Assembly (NCBI GenBank): GCA_002021875.1
Contig: CP018627.1
Span: 6,138,001 to 6,202,000 of the forward strand
Length of the DNA stretch: 64,000 nt
Direction: 5' to 3'
DNA from: Streptomyces hygroscopicus
GTDB lineage: Bacteria > Actinomycetota > Actinomycetes > Streptomycetales > Streptomycetaceae
Below, one piece after another: positions 16,686 through 24,940 of the stretch. Positions within the stretch are counted from its first letter, which is position 1. The number at the start of each line of letters is the position of its first letter. Below the pieces are notes generated by a model, which did no database searches, was not told the DNA's origin, and saw nothing but the letters and a program-made list of their open reading frames with translations. A program made the translations under genes and the position numbers.

Positions 16686-17315
16686 GTGCCACTGACCAAG
16701 ACAACGTGGCTGCGGGTCGGCGCGCCCGTCGCCGTACTGGCTCTCGCCCTGACCGCGTGCGGACCATTCGGGGAAAAGGGCGATACATCCGAGAACGCGC
16801 GGCACACATCCCGCTCGGAGGACGCCGACGGAGATCAGGGTGGGGCGCAGACGGTGGGGATGCGGTCGGGGGGTGGGTTGTTCTGGCCGGGTCAGACCGG
16901 TACGCGTGCGTTCAAGGAGGACACCGGGGTCGAGCCCACGTATCGGATCGCGGCGCAGAAGGTCGACATCGGCACGGCGGACGAGGCGAAGGCGCTGGTG
17001 CCGGACCCGGCGGACGCCAAGGGCCTGGTGCCCGCGGTCGCCTACGTGAAGTACACCCATCTGCGCGGGGCCACCGTGCGGGAGTATCCCCGGGTCGGGG
17101 ACTACGCGGAGGTGTACGCGGACGGCCGGCGGGGAGCGAAGGTCGTGGGCGAGGCCGGGCGGCCGGAGGGCTGCGCGGACCCGGACAAGATCAAGGACTG
17201 GAGGAACGGTCAGAGCTATCTGCTCTGCACCACCTTCCTGATTCCCGCGCGGGCCAGGGAGGTCGATGTCATGTGGACGGAGGTCGGCGGCAAGCCGTTC
17301 ACCTGGGCGTTCTGA
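16686..17315 (+). CDS. hypothetical lipoprotein
   Basis: 209 aa from the GTG at 16686, which has TTGGAG seven bases upstream. Signal peptide TTWLRVGAPVAVLALALTAC with lipobox ALTAC, then an acidic linker and a domain without recognised motifs (VAYVKYTHLRGATVREYPRV; two Cys, GCADPDKIKD and LLCTTFLIPA). Extracellular, lipid-anchored. Its end is followed by a copy of its own last codons (17296-17331). Confidence 0.75.
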   Translation: MPLTKTTWLRVGAPVAVLALALTACGPFGEKGDTSENARHTSRSEDADGDQGGAQTVGMRSGGGLFWPGQTGTRAFKEDTGVEPTYRIAAQKVDIGTADEAKALVPDPADAKGLVPAVAYVKYTHLRGATVREYPRVGDYAEVYADGRRGAKVVGEAGRPEGCADPDKIKDWRNGQSYLLCTTFLIPARAREVDVMWTEVGGKPFTWAF

Positions 17316-17383
17316 TCACCCGGGCGTTCTGGACCGGGGGTCGCGCCGCCGTCAGACGGGCAGCGCCGCCGTCAGACGGGCAG
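17296..17383. repeat. two stop-anchored tandem duplications between convergent genes
   Basis: First, the lipoprotein end TTCACCTGGGCGTTCTGA is followed by a near copy, TCACCCGGGCGTTCTGGA (to 17331). Second, CGCCGCCGTCAGACGGGCAG is exactly doubled at 17344-17363 and 17364-17383; the second copy contains the stop codon (TCA, 17372-17374) of the minus-strand hydrolase. The spacer is therefore made of copies of both gene ends. Confidence 0.85.
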
Positions 17384-18241
17384 GGCCGAGGCCAGGAAGG
17401 GCTCCACGGCGCGGCGCCAGCCGTCCGGCTGGTCGTAGTGGACCAGATGGCCCGCGTCCACCACCTCCGCGTACTGCCCACGCGGCAGGACGCGGACCAT
17501 CTCCTGCGCCTCCGCACGGCCCAGCTCGCCGTCCAGCCCGCGGACGACCAGGGTGGGGCACTCGACCAGCGCGAGCTCTTCCCAATGGGCGTCCTGGATC
17601 CAGGTCTCACGGGTCTTCAGCATCTGGCGGCAGGAGAATGCCGGGCGCCAGCCGTCCGAACGCTCGGCCATGACCTCGGCGAAGAAATCGCCCCGGGCCG
17701 GATTCGGCCGCTCCAGCGTCGGATCGTCCTCACCGAACCACTTGCGCACATCGGCGAGGGTCGCGAACGGCACCGGCCAGGAGCGGAACCATTCGGCCCA
17801 CTCACGCTGTGAGGCGGCGCCGAGGGCCGAGGCGCGCATATCGCAGATGACCAGCGCCCGGACCAGATCGGGGCGGCGGGCCGCGAGCTGCCAGGCGGTG
17901 AGGGCGCCCATGGCATGGCCGATCAGGGTCACGGGGGCGAGGCCGAGCTGCTCCACGGCCGCCTCGGCGTCGTCCACATAGGTGGAGCGGTCGAAGGGCC
18001 CCTCGGCCGGCTTGTCGCTGCGGCCATGGCAGCGCTGGTCGAGGGCGACCGCCCGATGGCGGGTGGAGAGCCAGCGGGCCGTCTCCGCCCAGTGGGCCGC
18101 CCGGCCCAGCAGCCCATGGAGCAACAGCACTCCGGGGCCCCGCGCTCCCTCACGGCCAGCGCCTGCCTTGGGCGGATCGGTGAACTCCCAGGCGGCGAGC
18201 CGCACGCCGCCGGTCCCGCTCACCTCGATGCGTCGCACCAT
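17372..18241 (-). CDS. alpha/beta-hydrolase-fold protein with Ala replacing the nucleophile Ser
   Basis: 289 aa from the ATG at 18241, preceded by GGAGGTG at a good distance. The fold is clear: oxyanion loop VLLLHGLLGRAAHW, ALDQRCHGRSDKP, then the nucleophile elbow, and DAGHLVHYDQPDGW with the catalytic His (H265) and an upstream acid (D237). But the elbow reads L-I-G-H-A-M-G: codon GCC (Ala110) stands where the family has Ser. If the sequence is right the protein cannot be a classical serine esterase; it may be a pseudoenzyme, a binding protein or a cofactor-free oxygenase-like member. A near-consensus SOS box lies upstream. Confidence 0.85.
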   Translation of the reverse strand: MVRRIEVSGTGGVRLAAWEFTDPPKAGAGREGARGPGVLLLHGLLGRAAHWAETARWLSTRHRAVALDQRCHGRSDKPAEGPFDRSTYVDDAEAAVEQLGLAPVTLIGHAMGALTAWQLAARRPDLVRALVICDMRASALGAASQREWAEWFRSWPVPFATLADVRKWFGEDDPTLERPNPARGDFFAEVMAERSDGWRPAFSCRQMLKTRETWIQDAHWEELALVECPTLVVRGLDGELGRAEAQEMVRVLPRGQYAEVVDAGHLVHYDQPDGWRRAVEPFLASALPV

Positions 18242-18284
18242 GTGGTCTGGCACCTCCAGCCCTCTCTCGAACACCCTCACAGTA

Positions 18285-18300
18285 TCGAACTCATATTCGA
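18285..18300. promoter_or_regulatory. candidate LexA (SOS) box
   Basis: TCGAACTCATATTCGA matches the actinobacterial SOS-box consensus TCGAAC-N4-GTTCGA with one mismatch. It lies 44-59 bp upstream of the hydrolase start, in promoter position on the minus strand. LexA control is inferred from the motif only. Confidence 0.5.
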
Positions 18301-18528
18301 ACACGGTGCTGTTACGTCCAACACCCCTCGTTCGAGTGACCACCGTCAGGGGTTGATCGTCTGTGCCATGGGGAGACAGCTAGCGGGAGGCGGACTGCTC
18401 GGGGAAGGGAGTCCGCGGGGGACGACCCTGAGAGCTCGGGGCTCCGGGTCACCAGGGCTCCGGGTCGCACCGGCCGCGTTCGCGCGGTCCGTGCGGCCCG
18501 GGGTCCAGCGGGGGGACATGGGGAAGCG

Positions 18529-18558
18529 GGGCCCCGGCACCTGACGGCACCGGGGCCC
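18529..18558. terminator. strong hairpin in a gene-poor stretch
   Basis: GGGCCCCGG (18529-18537) pairs with CCGGGGCCC (18550-18558), loop 12 nt. It lies inside 18242-19052, about 800 bp where I see no convincing gene; the rest of that stretch is G-rich low-complexity DNA (e.g. GAGGATCAGGG repeats at 18930-18985). The transcript it would end is not evident. Confidence 0.4.
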
Positions 18559-19023
18559 TCGCTGAAGAACTCCCCCTCGGCGGCACAGCCTCTCGGGCCC
18601 ACCGCGGCCCCCTCCCCTGACGGCCTGCGCGTCAGCGACAGCGTCGCACGCGTCGGCCCCGCCCGCTCGGTTTCTCTCGACTCCGGTTTCGGGAAAATCC
18701 GTCGTCGCAGGTCGTGACGGCCGAATCGACTGAACGGGGTGTATCGGTCAGCGTGTCGAGCGCGCGAGGGTGTGCGGGGTGCGCGGGGGTGTATGCGCGA
18801 GGCGTTGGACCGCCGGGTCCCCGGATCAGGAGCGGGGCGGGTCGGAGCGTCCGCGCACCGCGCGCCGGGGGCCGGGGTCGGAACGCGGTCGAAACGGTGG
18901 GGTCGGGGGAATCTCTGGGGGTCGAGGATCAGGGGGCGAGGATCAGGGCAGGGGTCGGGGATTCAGGGTCTGGAACAGGGCAGGGGGGCGGGCGCCAGGA
19001 TGAGAGAAGCTCGCACCCGGCCC

Positions 19024-19073
19024 GGGTCAGCGCTTGGCCACGAAGACCTGGGTCAGCGCTTGGCCACGAAGAC
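19024..19073. repeat. tandem duplication of the desR 3' end
   Basis: A 24-bp sequence (core TCAGCGCTTGGCCACGAAG) occurs at 19024-19047 and 19050-19073, period 26 bp, no mismatches. The right copy holds the last codons and stop (TCA, 19053-19055) of desR; the left copy is non-coding and out of frame. Confidence 0.92.
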
Positions 19074-19745
19074 ATGCGAGGCGATCTCCGCCTCCAGCTC
19101 CGCCGCCTCACCGCTGCTGCCGACCAGCACCCCGCCCGGCGACTCCGTGACGCTCACCACGGAGCCCGGCTGCACCCCGGCCCGCCGCAGCGTGTACATC
19201 ACCTGGGCGTCGGCCTGGATGGGCTCGCCGATGCGGCGCACCACCACCGTCTTGCCCTCCGAGCCGGGCTCCAGCTCACGCAGGCTCACCATGGACTCGT
19301 CCAGGAACGGATCGGCCTCGGCCTTCTCGCCCAGCTCCTCCAGGCCCGGAATCGGGTTGCCGTAGGGCGACTCGGTCGGATGGCGGAGCAGCTCCAGCAC
19401 GCGCCGCTCCACCGCCTCGCTCATCACATGCTCCCAGCGGCACGCCTCGGCGTGGACCTGCTCCCACTCCAGCCCGATCACATCGACGAGCAGGCACTCG
19501 GCGAGCCGGTGCTTGCGCATCACCCGCGTGGCCAGCCGGCGGCCCTCCTCGGTCAGCTCCAGATGACGGTCGCCCGCGACCGTGACCAGCCCGTCGCGCT
19601 CCATTCGCGCCACCGTCTGGCTGACCGTCGGGCCGCTCTGCTCGAGCCGCTCCGCGATCCGGGCGCGCATGGGGACCACGCCCTCCTCCTCGAGCTCGAG
19701 GATGGTGCGGAGATACATCTCCGTGGTGTCGATCAGTCCGGACAT
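19053..19745 (-). CDS. desR: DtxR-family iron-dependent repressor (DesR/DmdR1)
   Basis: 230 aa from the ATG at 19745 (GAGGGGC site upstream). Winged HTH (IAERLEQSGPTVSQTVARME), a dimerisation domain, and a C-terminal SH3/FeoA-like domain (QADAQVMYTLRRAGVQPGSV). The metal ligands of DtxR are all present at the same numbers: Met10, Cys102, Glu105, His106. With Fe2+ such proteins repress siderophore (desferrioxamine) and other iron genes. In S. coelicolor the orthologue is DmdR1, for which an antisense gene (adm) has been reported; a long antisense frame is open here too (18714-19790). No iron box was recognised in this window. Confidence 0.94.
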   Translation of the reverse strand: MSGLIDTTEMYLRTILELEEEGVVPMRARIAERLEQSGPTVSQTVARMERDGLVTVAGDRHLELTEEGRRLATRVMRKHRLAECLLVDVIGLEWEQVHAEACRWEHVMSEAVERRVLELLRHPTESPYGNPIPGLEELGEKAEADPFLDESMVSLRELEPGSEGKTVVVRRIGEPIQADAQVMYTLRRAGVQPGSVVSVTESPGGVLVGSSGEAAELEAEIASHVFVAKR

Positions 19746-19897
19746 GCGTGCCCCTCGAAGTGTCGTGCGGTGGCCCTCAGCCAATTCTGACGCATCCCGC
19801 CGACAACGGGGCCGAGACGGCCTCTTCCGCCGCAAGGGACCGGGCTGCTATTGACAGCGTCATGATCGGAAACCCCCACAGGGAAGGCGACGCGTTG

Positions 19898-20653
19898 ATG
19901 AACGAGTCCAAACCGGCCGGGCAATTCTTCGACGCGGCCATCAGCCTGCTGCGGCAGGTGCGGGACGAGGAGGGCGAGCATATCGCTGCGGCGGGCAGCC
20001 TGATCGCCGATACCGTCGCCGCGGGCGGCCGCCTCTTCGCGTTCGGCGCCGGGCACTCCTCCCTGCCGGCGCAGGACGTGGTCTACCGCGCGGGCGGGCT
20101 CGCGCTGATGAACCTGCTGCCGGTGCCGGGTGTGGTGGGCGTGGACGTCATCCCCGCCACCCTCGGCAGCGCGCTGGAACGCGTCGACGGGCTCGCCACG
20201 ACCGTCCTCGACAGCAGTCCGCTCCGGTCCGGGGACCTGCTGATCGTGATCTCGCTGTCCGGGCGCAACGCCCTGCCCGTCGAGATGGCGATGAGCGCCC
20301 GGGAGCGCGGTGTCAGGGTGATCGGGGTGACCTCGGTCGGCTACGCGACCGGCACGACCTCGCGCAACTCCTCCGGTGGCTTCCTCAAGGACCAGTGCGA
20401 TCTGGTCATCGACAACAAGATCGCGATCGGGGACGCGGAACTCACGGTGGACGGCGTCGGCGCGCCCTTCGCCCCCGCGTCCACCGTCGTGACGAGCGCG
20501 ATCATGCAGTCCATGGTGGCGGCCGGGGTCGCGGAACTGGCCGAGCGGGGAATCGAGCCGCCCATGCTCAGGTCGGGGAACGTGGACGGCGGGCATGAGT
20601 GGAACCGCAAGGTGATGACCGAGTACGGGGACCGGATCTTCTACCGAAGGTAG
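19898..20653 (+). CDS. SIS-domain protein (UPF0309 family)
   Basis: 251 aa from the ATG at 19898 (GGGAAGG upstream; ATG at 19862 is an alternative). The SIS fold is marked by GGRLFAFGAGHSSLPAQDVV and the Ser-rich DLLIVISLSGRNALPVEMAM, with a C-terminal STVVTSAIMQSMVAAGVAEL helix. Proteins of this family bind phospho-sugars or act as sugar-phosphate isomerases or regulators; no partner kinase or transporter is adjacent. Divergent from desR, which has been a conserved neighbour in Streptomyces as far as I recall. Confidence 0.88.
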   Translation: MNESKPAGQFFDAAISLLRQVRDEEGEHIAAAGSLIADTVAAGGRLFAFGAGHSSLPAQDVVYRAGGLALMNLLPVPGVVGVDVIPATLGSALERVDGLATTVLDSSPLRSGDLLIVISLSGRNALPVEMAMSARERGVRVIGVTSVGYATGTTSRNSSGGFLKDQCDLVIDNKIAIGDAELTVDGVGAPFAPASTVVTSAIMQSMVAAGVAELAERGIEPPMLRSGNVDGGHEWNRKVMTEYGDRIFYRR

Positions 20654-20669
20654 GACCCCGGCGGCACCT

Positions 20670-20760
20670 CCCGGCCCGGGGCCGCACGGGCCGGGGCGGC
20701 ACGGGTCGGGGCGTCACCAGCCGGGGCGGCACGGGCCGGGGCGTCAGCGGCGGCCCACGG
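20670..20760. repeat. stop-anchored tandem repeat at the end of the PAS-protein gene
   Basis: Units of about 38 bp built from GCCGGGGCGGCACGGG and CGGGGCGTCA fill the spacer between the SIS gene and the minus-strand PAS gene; the rightmost GGGGCGTCAGCGG contains the PAS stop (TCA at 20744-20746). Confidence 0.7.
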
Positions 20761-22294
20761 CCAGGTCCACCGAGGCCGCGACCCGGGCCGCGACGTCCTC
20801 CGCGTACACCGCGTCCGTACGGTCGAAGGCCCGGCGGCTGGAGGTGCGCAGGAAGGTGACCACGCCGAGGGTACGGCCGCGGCTGCGCAGCACCGCGCAG
20901 AGGCCGTGCACCGTGCCCTCCGGCCATTTGCGGGTCACCGCCCACTGGGCCGCCGCGGGCTCGTCCGAGCGTCTCGTGCTCGCCCGTACGGAACCGCAGC
21001 GGTCGACCGCCTGGAGCGCCGGATGGCCCTCCGGGTAGCCCAGCGGGATGCCGCCCGGGACGACGGGCGGGCAGGGGCCGGGGGCGCCGGTGGGCGTGGC
21101 CGCCGCCCGGACGAGCCGGACCCGGTCCGCCGGGGCGCCCGGCGGCTGGTCCAGGACCAGGTCGATCAGGGCGTGATCGGCGAAGCCCACCAGCGCGAAG
21201 TCCAGATGGGCCGAGGCCGCCTCCATCGGGTCCTCGCATTCGGCCGCCGCCCGCGCCGCCCGGTGCAGCTGGTTGCCCCGGAAGCGCATCCGGGCGCTCT
21301 CCTGCTCCTGGCCCTTCGCCTCCGTCACGTCCTGGAAGATCCAGGCCACGCCGAGCGGCACCGGCTCCTCGGTGAGCGGCGAGGCCAGCCGGAGGAAGCC
21401 GCTGCGCCAGCAGCGGTGCCGCGCCGCCGCACCGGCCTCGCCGCGGTCGGCTCCCTCACCGCGCACCGCCTCGTCGTCGTCGAGCAGTTCGTAGCGCACG
21501 CTGTCCGCGCCCTCGAAGCCGTCCGCCGCGTCGGCGTCCCGCAGCGTCACCCACAGCTCGGTGGGCGCCGGGGGCGCGCCCTCCGCCAGGACGTGCTGCA
21601 GCGCGGCCTCCGCCTCCTCGACGCCCTGGTCCAGGAAGTCGCCCAGCGGCCGGCCGGGCGCGGCCTTACGGGCCGTACGCAGCGCCCCCGCCGCGCTGGC
21701 GTTGACGACGGCCACCCGCAGATCCGCGTCGACGAGGACCACGTTCCACGACGCGTCCTCCAGCAGCGCCTCGCTCAGCGCGATCGACCGCTCCAGGTCG
21801 ACCTGCGCGTGCACCTCGCTGAAGGCGCAGTAGACCCCGGCCGGGTGGCCGTCCGCGCCCGCCACCGCCGAGGACTGCGTACGGACCAGGACCCGGCCGC
21901 CGTCCTTGGTCAGCAGCGCGAACTCGTGCACCCGGCGTCCCGTGGTGCCCATGGCCTCCGTAAGGCGCGCGTCGACGTCCCGCGCGTCCTCTGGACGGGC
22001 GGCCCAGCCGCCCAGCCCCTTACGGCCGACCGCCTCCGCCGCCGTCCAGCCGAGGATGCGCTCGGCCTCGTGGTTCCAGTGGGTCACCGTGCCGTCGGCG
22101 TCGAACGCGCACAGGGCGGCGTCCATCCCGTCGAGCAGCGCGGCGAGCAGTTCGGAGTCGGGCCGCTCGGGCCCGTCCGGGCACTCGGGCCGGACGGGCG
22201 CCGACGCGGCGCCGCCCGCCTGCCCGGGGACCCCCCGCGAGGATCGGGCGGAACGCGCTGGCCCTGCGGGTTCGGAACGTTGTGAAGCGCTCAC
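20744..22294 (-). CDS. PAS-domain signalling protein with a C-terminal GAF-like region
   Basis: 516 aa from the GTG at 22294, preceded by AAGGGG at 6-8 bp. After a disordered start, residues about 45-170 are a PAS domain (LLDGMDAALCAFDADGTVTH, WNHEAERILGWTAAEAVGRK). A second PAS follows (WNVVLVDADLRVAVVNASAA ... WIFQDVTEAKGQE). The C-terminal about 190 residues resemble a GAF sensor (VHGLCAVLRSRGRTLGVVTF). There is no kinase, phosphatase or GGDEF output, so it probably acts through a partner. Ligand unknown. Confidence 0.82.
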   Translation of the reverse strand: MSASQRSEPAGPARSARSSRGVPGQAGGAASAPVRPECPDGPERPDSELLAALLDGMDAALCAFDADGTVTHWNHEAERILGWTAAEAVGRKGLGGWAARPEDARDVDARLTEAMGTTGRRVHEFALLTKDGGRVLVRTQSSAVAGADGHPAGVYCAFSEVHAQVDLERSIALSEALLEDASWNVVLVDADLRVAVVNASAAGALRTARKAAPGRPLGDFLDQGVEEAEAALQHVLAEGAPPAPTELWVTLRDADAADGFEGADSVRYELLDDDEAVRGEGADRGEAGAAARHRCWRSGFLRLASPLTEEPVPLGVAWIFQDVTEAKGQEQESARMRFRGNQLHRAARAAAECEDPMEAASAHLDFALVGFADHALIDLVLDQPPGAPADRVRLVRAAATPTGAPGPCPPVVPGGIPLGYPEGHPALQAVDRCGSVRASTRRSDEPAAAQWAVTRKWPEGTVHGLCAVLRSRGRTLGVVTFLRTSSRRAFDRTDAVYAEDVAARVAASVDLAVGRR

Positions 22295-22407
22295 CTGAGA
22301 CCCCTTGCTCGACGTGGCTGTCTGTTGTGGGGCACGTCGGACATTGAACTCGAACGTGACACGCGCCACACCGCATTCGCCGAAATCGTTGCCACACGGA
22401 AATTCGC

Positions 22408-22437
22408 TTGTGTGTGGCAGGAGGCGGTTCTTAGGCT
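22408..22437 (+). promoter_or_regulatory. candidate sigma-HrdB-type promoter
   Basis: TTGTGT (22408-22413), an 18-bp spacer and TAGGCT (22432-22437), close to Streptomyces vegetative consensus TTGAC / TAGRRT. It points at the strong ribosome-binding site and 12-codon frame at 22470. Confidence 0.45.
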
Positions 22438-22469
22438 TGGGATACACGAGAAGGGAGGTGGTTCGGCAG

Positions 22470-22508
22470 ATGTATGAAATCCGGACGCGTGAGGTGACTG
22501 CGGGCTAG
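22470..22508 (+). CDS. candidate 12-codon leader peptide
   Basis: ATG at 22470 follows a GGGAGGTGG ribosome-binding site (22453-22461) by 8 bp, and the frame encodes MYEIRTREVTAG before TAG. A plausible promoter is placed 33 bp upstream. Nothing long follows on the plus strand until citrate synthase (23820), but two alternative RNA hairpins do (22526-22564). It could be a leader peptide, a small functional peptide or chance; the unusually good ribosome-binding site is the main support. Confidence 0.4.
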   Translation: MYEIRTREVTAG

Positions 22509-22525
22509 CAGTCCGTCGTCGCGCT

Positions 22526-22564
22526 CTGCGCATCGCCGGACTGGCGCACGAAAGAGGTGCGCAG
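22526..22564 (+). promoter_or_regulatory. mutually exclusive hairpins downstream of the short frame
   Basis: CTGCGCA (22526-22532) can pair with TGCGCAG (22558-22564), or GCGCAC (22544-22549) with GTGCGC (22557-22562) around GAAAGAG. The two pairings share the right arm, the geometry of an attenuator. Function is inferred only. Confidence 0.3.
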
Positions 22565-22588
22565 CCGGCCAATCCCATGCAGTCACCC

Positions 22589-22660
22589 GACCCGCGGGTC
22601 GCCGGTACGTCCGACCGGCCCCCTTCCGCCTCAGGGCGTCAGGGGTAAAGACCCGCGGGT
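22589..22660. repeat. two copies of a ten-base palindrome
   Basis: ACCCGCGGGT occurs at 22590-22599 (inside the 12-bp palindrome GACCCGCGGGTC) and again at 22651-22660, 61 bp apart, in the non-coding stretch 22509-22783 downstream of pdxH. They may be a pair of regulator sites. Confidence 0.35.
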
Positions 22661-22783
22661 TGTCCGCGTTTTCGGGGCTCTTCACGGGCCTCAGCGCTCT
22701 TCAGCGGGTACGCCTCAGGGGCTTGTTCTCAGCGGCCTTACGGTCCTCACCCACCCGAGCGCCGCCCTCCGCACACGTCTCCC

Positions 22784-23494
22784 CTACGGGTACAGCCGCT
22801 CCACCCGCCAGCCCTCCTCATCGGCCATCCGGACGTACCGCAGCCGGTCGTGCAGCCGGTTCTCCCGGCCCTGCCAGAACTCCACCGCCTCCGGAACCAC
22901 CCGGAACCCGCCCCACTCCGGCGGCACCGGCACCTGCTCCCCCGGCGGATAGCGGTCCGCCAGCTCCTCGTACGAGCGGTCCAGCTCCTCCCGCGAGCCC
23001 ACCACCGTGGACTGCGTGCTCGCCCACGCCCCGAGCTGCGAGCCGTGCGGCCGGGTCCGGAAGTACGCCGCCGTCTCGTCCCGCCCGGTGCGCCGCGCGG
23101 TGCCCGTGACGATCACCTGCCGGGCGATGGGGTGCCAGGGGAAGAGCAGCGCGACATACGGGTTCTCGCCCAGCTCACGGCCCTTGCGGGAGCCGTAGTT
23201 GGTGTAGAAGACGAAGCCGCGCTCGTCGAAGCTCTTCATCAGGACGGTGCGGGAGCTGGGGCGGCCCGCCGCGTCGGCCGTCGAGACGATCATGGCGTTC
23301 GGTTCGAAGAGCCCGCTGCCGACCGCGTCCTCGAACCACCGGGTGAACTGCCGGAACGGATCGCCCGCGAGATCCGCCTCGTCGAAGCCGGCCGCGCGGT
23401 AGTGCTCGCGCATGGCGGCCGGGTCGTACGTACGCGCGGAGGAAGCCGAGGGCTCCGAGTCAACGTGAGGCACGGGCATATCTTGCAACATCAT
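22784..23494 (-). CDS. pdxH: pyridoxamine/pyridoxine 5'-phosphate oxidase
   Basis: 236 aa; starts at 23494, 23491 and 23479 are all possible. The N-terminal [23 protein letters not shown]-binding [20 protein letters not shown] then [29 protein letters not shown], and C-terminal [16 protein letters not shown] are all canonical. It oxidises PNP or PMP to PLP with FMN and O2, the last step of vitamin B6 salvage. The serC gene elsewhere in the window is PLP-dependent but unlinked. Divergent from citrate synthase; 23495-23819 holds only promoters. Confidence 0.95.
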   Translation of the reverse strand: MMLQDMPVPHVDSEPSASSARTYDPAAMREHYRAAGFDEADLAGDPFRQFTRWFEDAVGSGLFEPNAMIVSTADAAGRPSSRTVLMKSFDERGFVFYTNYGSRKGRELGENPYVALLFPWHPIARQVIVTGTARRTGRDETAAYFRTRPHGSQLGAWASTQSTVVGSREELDRSYEELADRYPPGEQVPVPPEWGGFRVVPEAVEFWQGRENRLHDRLRYVRMADEEGWRVERLYP

Positions 23495-23819
23495 CGGTCC
23501 TTCGCACGGGCTGCCCCGGAAGAGCGGTCTCCCTCCCCCGCCTTACCGCCGCGTAACCCTCCCGCGACGCGCACCGCGTGTGCCGCTTCTCACGCTTCCC
23601 CGTGGCGAGCGCACGCACCAGACTGAGGCTGACCATGCGCCTGTCGGCGCCTGGCAGGCACCACCCCCCATGTCCTGGAGGTCACTCCCCGCCGCGGTTG
23701 GGTGACCACTACCCGCACGGGGCACATCACCGGAGTGACCGGTACGGACCGCGAGCCGTGTCAGGCGGCCGCGTAACCGTTCCGGCACCGCCGTCGTCCG
23801 CAGCATGAGGAGCCGCCTG

Positions 23820-24920
23820 ATGTCCGACTTCGTACCCGGACTCGAAGGAGTCGTCGCGTTCGAGACGGAGATCGCCGAACCCGACAAGGAAGGCGGCGCG
23901 CTGCGCTACCGAGGCGTGGACATCGAGGACCTGGTGGGCCATGTCTCCTTCGGGAACGTGTGGGGTCTGCTGGTCGACGGTGCCTTCAACCCGGGGCTGC
24001 CGGCCGCCGAGCCGTTCCCCATCCCGGTCCACTCCGGGGACGTCCGGGTCGACGTCCAGTCCGCGCTGGCCATGCTCGCGCCCGTCTGGGGCCTCAAACC
24101 GCTGCTGGACATCGACGCGGAGCAGGCCCGTGAGGACCTGGCGCGCGCGGCCGTGATGGCGCTGTCCTACGTCGCCCAGTCGGCCCGCGGCCAGGGGAAG
24201 CCGATGGTGCCGCAGCGGGAGATCGACAAGGCCGGGACCATCGTGGAGCGCTTCATGCGGCGCTGGCGCGGTGAGCCGGACCCCAAGCATGTCGCCGCCG
24301 TGGACGCGTACTGGACCTCGGCGGCCGAGCACGGGATGAACGCCTCCACCTTCACCGCCCGCGTCATCGCCTCCACCGGCGCCGATGTCGCCGCCGCGCT
24401 CTCCGGCGCGGTGGGCGCCATGTCGGGGCCGCTGCACGGCGGCGCGCCTTCCCGGGTGCTCGGCATGATCGAGGAGATCGAGCGCACCGGGGACGCCACC
24501 GGCTACGTCCGGCAGGCCCTCGACCGGGGCGAGCGGCTGATGGGCTTCGGCCACCGCGTCTACCGCGCCGAGGACCCGCGGGCACGGGTGCTGCGGCGCA
24601 CCGCGAAGGAGCTGGGCGCGCCGCGCTTCGAGGTCGCCGAGGCGCTGGAGCGGGCCGCCCTGGACGAGCTGCACAACCGGCGGCCGGACCGGGTGCTGGC
24701 CACGAACGTGGAGTTCTGGGCGGCCATCGTGCTGGACTTCGCCGAGGTCCCGGCGCCCATGTTCACCTCGATGTTCACCTGCGCCCGCACGGCGGGCTGG
24801 AGCGCGCACATCCTGGAGCAGAAGCGGACGGGCCGTCTGGTGCGGCCGTCGGCCCGGTACGTCGGCCCGGGCACGCGCAGCCCGCACGAGATCGACGGGT
24901 ACGGGGACACCAAGCGGTAG
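23820..24920 (+). CDS. citrate synthase (type 2, short actinobacterial form)
   Basis: 366 aa from the ATG at 23820 (GAGGAG eight bases upstream). Citrate-synthase core: HGMNASTFTARVIASTGADV, GPLHGGAPSRVLGM (His206) and GFGHRVYRAEDPRARVLRR (His245). The third catalytic position, normally Asp in NVDFY/NVDAH, reads NVEFW here (Glu298), a conservative but functionally important change. It condenses oxaloacetate and acetyl-CoA, or a related acyl-CoA such as propionyl-CoA. The neighbouring acyl-CoA catabolic operon would make acetyl-CoA. Confidence 0.92.
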   Translation: MSDFVPGLEGVVAFETEIAEPDKEGGALRYRGVDIEDLVGHVSFGNVWGLLVDGAFNPGLPAAEPFPIPVHSGDVRVDVQSALAMLAPVWGLKPLLDIDAEQAREDLARAAVMALSYVAQSARGQGKPMVPQREIDKAGTIVERFMRRWRGEPDPKHVAAVDAYWTSAAEHGMNASTFTARVIASTGADVAAALSGAVGAMSGPLHGGAPSRVLGMIEEIERTGDATGYVRQALDRGERLMGFGHRVYRAEDPRARVLRRTAKELGAPRFEVAEALERAALDELHNRRPDRVLATNVEFWAAIVLDFAEVPAPMFTSMFTCARTAGWSAHILEQKRTGRLVRPSARYVGPGTRSPHEIDGYGDTKR

Positions 24921-24940
24921 TTCGGACGGCGAGGGGTCGC

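Noticed and set aside
18369..18543. Short plus-strand open frame ending at a hairpin
   Set aside because: No ribosome-binding site, low-complexity Gly/Arg/Pro composition and no recognisable homology; not enough to call a gene.
22425..22445. Iron box for DesR near TTAGGCTTGG
   Set aside because: Only a partial half-site; it lacks the TTAGGTTAGGCTAACCTAA-type symmetry, and is better explained as a -10 element.
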